Shown here in pieces: positions 59,292-64,000 of a stretch of 64,000 nt of DNA. Every line of letters starts with the position of its first letter. The first letter of the stretch is position 1. This DNA is from Sapria himalayana (taxonomy: Eukaryota > Streptophyta > Magnoliopsida > Malpighiales > Rafflesiaceae): positions 521,090 to 585,089 of the forward strand of contig JAREIK010001333.1 of NCBI GenBank assembly GCA_029783825.1, in the 5' to 3' direction. A program made the translations under genes and the position numbers. Under the pieces are notes generated by a model. That model did no database searches. It was given only the letters and a program-made list of their open reading frames with translations, and was not told the origin of the DNA.

Positions 59292-61137
59292 GAGCAACTC
59301 CAATTGGAGTTGCCAAATATGGGGTGTCAAATATCATTTTGACACTTTGAATAGTGTTTTGGCACCTCAAAAATTTTTTTTTGCTCCAATAGTAGGTGCC
59401 ATAATGAGATGCCAATTTAATACTTTAATATATTTTTTTTAAAATTAATCTTTTAAATTTCAATTTAAAACATATTAAATAACGACCAAAAAATAAAACC
59501 TCATTTTTTCATAGCTTCCATCTTCAAGTTATTTCAATATGTTGCAGAAATTTGATCCATGCTAGTAGTATCGATTTTCATAATTTTCATCTCATTTTGT
59601 ATTTGAATTTCTTGCACGTGATTTTCTTCAATTTCTAACTATTTGCGATGTTGATCCAATGCTATCTACTATTGTGCATAAATCTTTTTATGTCGCTCAA
59701 TTTTTTATCGTTCTATATTCATTCTTTCATTCCAGTGATGATAATCTAGTGACCTTTCATTATCAATTTGTTTATCTTTACTTTTAAGTTTTTTCTTCGA
59801 ATCTTTTTTGCCCAATGACCTATTGAGATTGGGAGAGAACGATGATTCAGTATTGTCCCCTAAATATGGAGTTAAATAGCTGGATTCAATATGAGTTTAT
59901 TTAGCAGGACTACTAGTTGAATGAGTTTTTGCTCTCTTATTGCTGGTCAAATTATCATTCCATTTCCGCTCCATTTTCAATATATTCCAACAATGCTCGT
60001 ATTGAAATGGTTTTCCAATTATCTTAGCAAACATTTCTTTCGCTTCATAAACATAAAACCATTGAAAATAATTCAATAAATTATTAAAAAATCAAATCTT
60101 GCTAGTGTCTAAATTAAAAATAGAAATCTTACATTATTTTGCTTGGTATATCCACTTTGTCGTAGTTTTTCTATTTGATAATGAAAACCAATAAATTTAC
60201 TGTATTTTGTATTTATATCACTCCAACGACTTTTATTAGAAGATTGGAGCCTTTGGTTATTACCTCCATTATGTTCTAAGTAGTGTGATATTCTTTGCCA
60301 GAATGCACTACTTTGTTGTTGATTCCCAGTAATTGAATCTTTGCTCGTATTAAGCCATGCATACACAATTAATTTATCTTCTTTTACCGAGAAATTCTTT
60401 GTCCTTTGCCACTTTATCATATTTGGGATTACTTAATTTTGTATTGGTGCCAAATCTACTGGATTGCTATGGATAATATCATCATATAAATCGGTCTCAT
60501 TCATTAGCAAATCAGTTAATGAACCATGATATTGCAAATTCATCTACAAAAAAAATATTCTAATCAATTTATATAATGAGTAATTTATAAAACATTCAAT
60601 TGAATCTATTAAAAATTAAAATTATAAATAATTTAAAAAATTAGAAAATTATCTACATTAATTATAAAATCAAAATATAAAATAAAAGAGAAGGCAAAAC
60701 CTTTTTTTTGGAATTATTTATCTTCCGACAAATTGATGGAAGGAATGCAAGGATTGAAGACAAAGATGGAAGGCAAGAAATAATTTTTTTTAGATTTTTT
60801 TTTATTACTGGAAGGAAGCTGTGCAGTAGAGAATTCAAAAAAAAAAAACAAAGCGGATGGAATTGAAGTGTCCAGTAGTATTCCATTCAATTTTATAAAA
60901 TAAAATTAAAGTATATCCGTTGGATAGATACGTTGATATATACAGTAAATTAACCGCTATTTTGCATATTTTATTTTCTCTCTCCAAGGTTGCCATTTAT
61001 GGCACCCCAATTTCACGGATGTTATTTTGGCAATCCCGATGCCATTCCCATTGGAGCTAAGAAAAACAATATTTTAGGTGTCATTTTAGTAGTTACGGGG
61101 ATGACACTTTGTATAGCAACTCCGGTTGGAGTTGCTC
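59292..61137 (-). mobile_element. PIF/Harbinger-type element, 1.85 kb, no transposase ORF
   Basis: Ends are inverted: GAGCAACTCCAATTGGAGTT on the left, and GAGCAACTCCAACCGGAGTT on the right read in reverse. TTA flanks both sides (59,289-59,291 and 61,138-61,140), the usual 3-bp Harbinger target duplication. The termini are themselves near-palindromic. The only protein-like frame is the Myb/NAM-associated ORF on the - strand; no DDE transposase is seen, so the copy is non-autonomous. Confidence 0.82.
59500..60546 (-). pseudogene. Harbinger accessory ORF1: Myb/trihelix-like, NAM-associated protein
   Basis: From an ATG at about 60,544 the frame reads MNLQYHGSLTDLLMNETDLY, passes a TAA, then MIKWQRTKNFSVKEDKLIVY, AWLNTSKDSITGNQQ, FWQRISHYL, SNKSRWSDINTKYSKFIGFH and QIEKLRQSGYTKQN, ending near 60,110. 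The next part (about 60,045-59,510) gives FAKIIGKPFQYEHCWNIL, a Ser/Lys-rich stretch and a charged helical tail. This is the family often annotated as NAM-associated C-terminal or glutathione-S-transferase-T3-like in plants, with a Myb/SANT-like DNA-binding start. In PIF/Harbinger elements the Myb-like ORF1 protein helps the transposase reach DNA. Stops show it is inactive. Confidence 0.78.
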
Positions 61138-61140
61138 TTA

Positions 61141-61890
61141 GGATGGGTTTCATGGGACCGCACGACCCATCCATACAAATATCTCCTCGGGGAAAAAACC
61201 TAAACTAGTAGAAGCATAAAGCTTCCCTGATACTGAGGTGACTGTCACGGCTCCTCTGAAAAAAAATGATGGATTCTTGAAGTTTACCCGAAGAACAAGG
61301 TTTGTTGTTTGCTCAGAAAATGATTCCGGTGCTTTAGAATTCACGCTTGATGATGGAGATACACAATGCACTCTTTATAATAAAATTTCTAACAATCCTC
61401 TTGAGTTTCTTCCCAAAAATAAGCTTACAAATTGAAATTTATCATATGATAATGGATGTCGTTCTGGGTTTAATGAAAATAAGCATGATTCAGGCAAAAC
61501 GAATGAAATTTTTAATGAAAACTCTTCTATTAGAACCTTGGTTATGCATACTGATAATATTAAACTCAAAGGAAAAGGCTCTATCACGCGTTCTGTTGAG
61601 ATTTTACAAAATAGAAAGTCAAATTTACACTCTTCTGTAGGAGCTTCAAATATACATACTGATAATATTAAATCCATGGGAAAATGCTCTAATATGCATC
61701 CTGTGGGAATTTTGCAAAACTGTGAGTTAAATTTGTACTCTGTTGATGAGTTATGTAATGATAAGGGGACTTATATAAATGGTATGGTTTTGGAAGACAT
61801 TGCTTCCCATTTTTTGATTTATTATGATGAATCATATGGAAATAGTGATAGGGATGATCCAGTTGAGAGTAGTTTGAATATAACTTCAGG
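61141..61890 (+). pseudogene. LINE-2 ORF1 N-terminal part with internal 108-bp duplication
   Basis: Frames give TVTAPLKKNDGFLKFTRR, VVCSENDSGALEFTLDDGD and, after stops, a Ser/Asn-rich region. Two in-frame copies, HTDNIKLKGKGSITRSVEIL and HTDNIKSMGKCSNMHPVGIL, lie 108 bp apart (61,547 and 61,655), each followed by a Q-N-x-x-x-N-L-x-S pattern. The DUF4283 and zinc-knuckle parts seen in LINE-1 are absent. Confidence 0.65.
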
Positions 61891-64000
61891 AATGAATGTT
61901 AAACCTAGTCCCCACCAGAATGGTCGTATAATGTTGTTATGGGACAGACTTACTATAGAAATTGAAGAGATATCTTCCTCTCCTCAATACATGTACTTGA
62001 ATATTCGAGATATTATGAAAAAAATAAAATTTAGATTAACAATTATGTATGATATGCACTCTATTGTTAATAGAAGATTATAATGGGAAATTTAATCCTG
62101 CAAGGTTCTTATGATCCCCCTCCCTGGATAGTAATTGGAGATTTTAATGCTCATCTTTCAACTTTAGATAGAAATGGTGATAGAGTAGTATTGACATACG
62201 AATGTCATGACTTCATAAACTGTTGCTCCACTCTAAGTCTTGAAAAAATCTCATCTTCAAACTCTTTCTTTACCTGGACTAATAGAAAAATATTTAGCAA
62301 ACTTGATAGGATGATGATAAATCAATAATGGGCTAAACTCCATCTTGATACTCATGCAAAATTCTTCTTCATTGGTATCTATTCAAATCACTGTATGATC
62401 CTCTTAGCCATTGAAATAGGTTCACAGAAAATGAAGATTTTTTTTAAATTCTATAAAATGTGGTTGATGCATACAGAGTTCATTTCGGTTCTGCTTAATG
62501 TATGGAAGTAGGAAACACATAGCTCCATAATGTTCCAACTAGTAAAAAATTGAAAATGTTAAAAGATCCCCTTAAAAACATAACAAAAAGCACTTTGGAC
62601 ATATTGGCATAAAAGTGTGTCTCTCTAGAAAGGCCCTCCATACTATTCAAAGAGAGATTTTAGAATCTCCTAGCAAAATTCTTAAAGCTGAGGAAACTAA
62701 ACTAAGAGTTGAACTGAGAATGATGGAAGAGGTTGAAGTTGAAGTTGAAGTTGAACTATCTTTTCTTAGACAAAGTTAAATTTAAATACCTAAACAGAGT
62801 TGTAGATGCACTACTTTTTTTTATTTTTTGATAAGTGCTAGATTACAAAGAAATAAAATAGTCTATGTCAAGAAGGAGAAAGAAGACTATACTACATATT
62901 ATAAAGAAATTTATGGAACTTTCCTCAAGTTTTATAAAACTCTGCTAAGTTTTTAAAATAGCTGATTAGCTTTATGTGAAGCTATTATTTATAGTGGGAG
63001 AATTCTACATGATTTAGAACATAATCTTCTATCTCTAAACTTCTCATCTAAAGAGATAAATTAATTCCTATTCTCAATGGGTGGTGTTAAATCTCTTGGT
63101 CCATATAGGTATACGACAGAGTTTTTTAAAGAGTCTTGGGGAGCAATTGGAAAAGATATAATTGGTGTCACACGAAGCTTCTTTCATTCTGGAAGAATGT
63201 TTAGATAAATTAATTATGCATATATAGCATAAAAACCAAAAGCTTCCCACGTCTCCTTGGTGAAAGATTATGAGCTCATCTCGCGTAGTAATATCTTATA
63301 TAAGTTTATATATAAGCTGATAGCAATGAGGCTCAAGGGTATTTTAAGAGACATAATTAATCCTACCCAAATAGCATATATAAAGGGAAAACTAATTTCA
63401 TATAACTTCTTATTTGCACAAAACTTAATACCAATGTATGCAATGAGAATAATATCTTCAAAATGTTTCCTTAAGATTGATCTTCATAAGGTATTTGACA
63501 TGGTTAATAGGGATTTCTTGAAAAAAGCTCTTAAAGCTTTTAATTTTCTAGTAAAATTCATACATATCATCTATGAAAGTATATCTACCACTTCCTTCTC
63601 AATTGCTATAAATGGAGAATTACATAGGTTCTTTAAAGGGAAAATTTAAAGTAATGAGACCCAATATACCCATAGAGAATCAATCTAGATTACTTATCAA
63701 GGATGCAAACTCTCGTGGATTTTCTTTCATCTGGGTTGTTCCCCTTTAAGTATCTCCCATTTAATGTATGCGGATGATTTGATAATCTTTTTTAGAGAAA
63801 TTCTTCTTCAATAAACATCATCCTCAATACTCTGAATGAATTTACTGTCACTTTCAGGTTATGTGTCAATCCCTTCAAATCGAGTATCTTCTATGGATGG
63901 GCTAAGACGGATACAAAAGAGAAAATTATGGATAAATTTGAATTTACTGAAGTCTTTCTACCATTCACTTTTCTTAGTGTTCCACTTTTTTTCTAGTAGA
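61891..64000 (+). pseudogene. LINE-2 ORF2: endonuclease and RT, broken and cut by window end
   Basis: Endonuclease from the middle of the domain: GRIMLLWDRLTIEI, then after a stop PPPWIVIGDFNAHLSTLDRN (with the catalytic-type GDFNAHLS), SFFTWTNRKIFSKLDR and SNHCMILLA. RT pieces: GVKSLGPYRYTTEFFKESW-like order at 63,080-63,150, DYELISRSNILYKFIYKLIA, AYIKGKLISYNFLFAQNLI, FLKIDLHKVFDMVNRDF, and LMYADDLIIFF at about 63,757-63,790. The N-terminal endonuclease strand (N-x-RGL) is missing, so ORF1-like sequence runs almost directly into mid-endonuclease. Many stops and frame changes. Confidence 0.85.

Larger units (their letters stand above)
59200..64000 (+). mobile_element. Second L1-type LINE (LINE-2), runs off the window, with a Harbinger element inserted near its 5' end
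   Basis: A leader with AAACCCTAAA and a possible ORF1 start (MPWKARICTKEVV, 59,226) are followed by the Harbinger element. From 61,141 comes ORF1-like and then ORF2 sequence. It is related to LINE-1: VVCSENDSGALEFTLDDGD parallels LINE-1's LCSESDVSATELVVEDGD, and GRIMLLWDRLTIEI parallels GRIMVLWDPLTTDI. RT continues to the window edge. Assignment of 59,200-59,291 to this LINE is the weak part. Confidence 0.75.

Overview
This is nuclear DNA of a flowering plant. The support is a plant-type Qa-SNARE (SYP12 class) gene, a DUO3/GON4-like gene fragment with GT-AG introns, and a dense set of plant transposable elements: Ty1/copia, Ty3/gypsy, CACTA/En-Spm, PIF/Harbinger, Mutator-like, L1-type LINE and a tRNA-derived SINE. 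The DNA is strongly AT-rich and full of TG/CA, TA and GA microsatellites, as expected of intergenic DNA in a TE-rich genome. The species cannot be named from the sequence.

Layout. 1-1.6 kb: decayed chromovirus-type gypsy pol on the + strand. 1.8-6.4 kb: unassigned AT-rich DNA, then a (TG)n tract and a ~115-bp tandem repeat. 6.6-8.0 kb: a short five-exon gene that splices in frame into a 245-aa protein carrying the SANT-like core of DUO3. 8.6-8.9 kb: scrap of reverse-oriented copia RNase H. 10-12.5 kb: possible reverse gypsy-type LTR material. 12.7-22.6 kb: CACTA element A (transposase on the - strand), with three ~1.1-1.25 kb tandem units containing GC-rich trinucleotide cores. 23.0-29.1 kb: an almost complete L1-type LINE on the - strand with ORF1, ORF2 and an extra 324-aa frame between them. 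29.45-29.9 kb: a SINE and a terminal fragment of the CACTA-B family. 30.77-35.78 kb: a 5-kb copia element with 309-bp LTRs and a 5-bp target duplication. 37.50-38.28 kb: a Mutator-like element with ~130-bp terminal inverted repeats, a perfect 9-bp target duplication and a palindromic GAGCTC minisatellite core. 38.55-39.46 kb: the intact SYP12-type syntaxin gene. 40.35-57.13 kb: a second copia element (- strand) whose reverse transcriptase is split by CACTA element B (42,338-52,253, TTC target duplication). 58.9-64 kb: a second LINE (+) and a 1.85-kb Harbinger-type element (TTA target duplication) carrying only a Myb/NAM-associated-type ORF.

The only host gene that looks fully functional is the syntaxin, expected to drive vesicle fusion at the plasma membrane. 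The DUO3-like mini-gene keeps an open reading frame over five exons and may be expressed. Everything else recognisable is mobile DNA, nearly all with stops or frameshifts. The nesting gives relative ages: copia-2 is older than CACTA-B, and the Harbinger lies next to or inside LINE-2 and appears younger than it.
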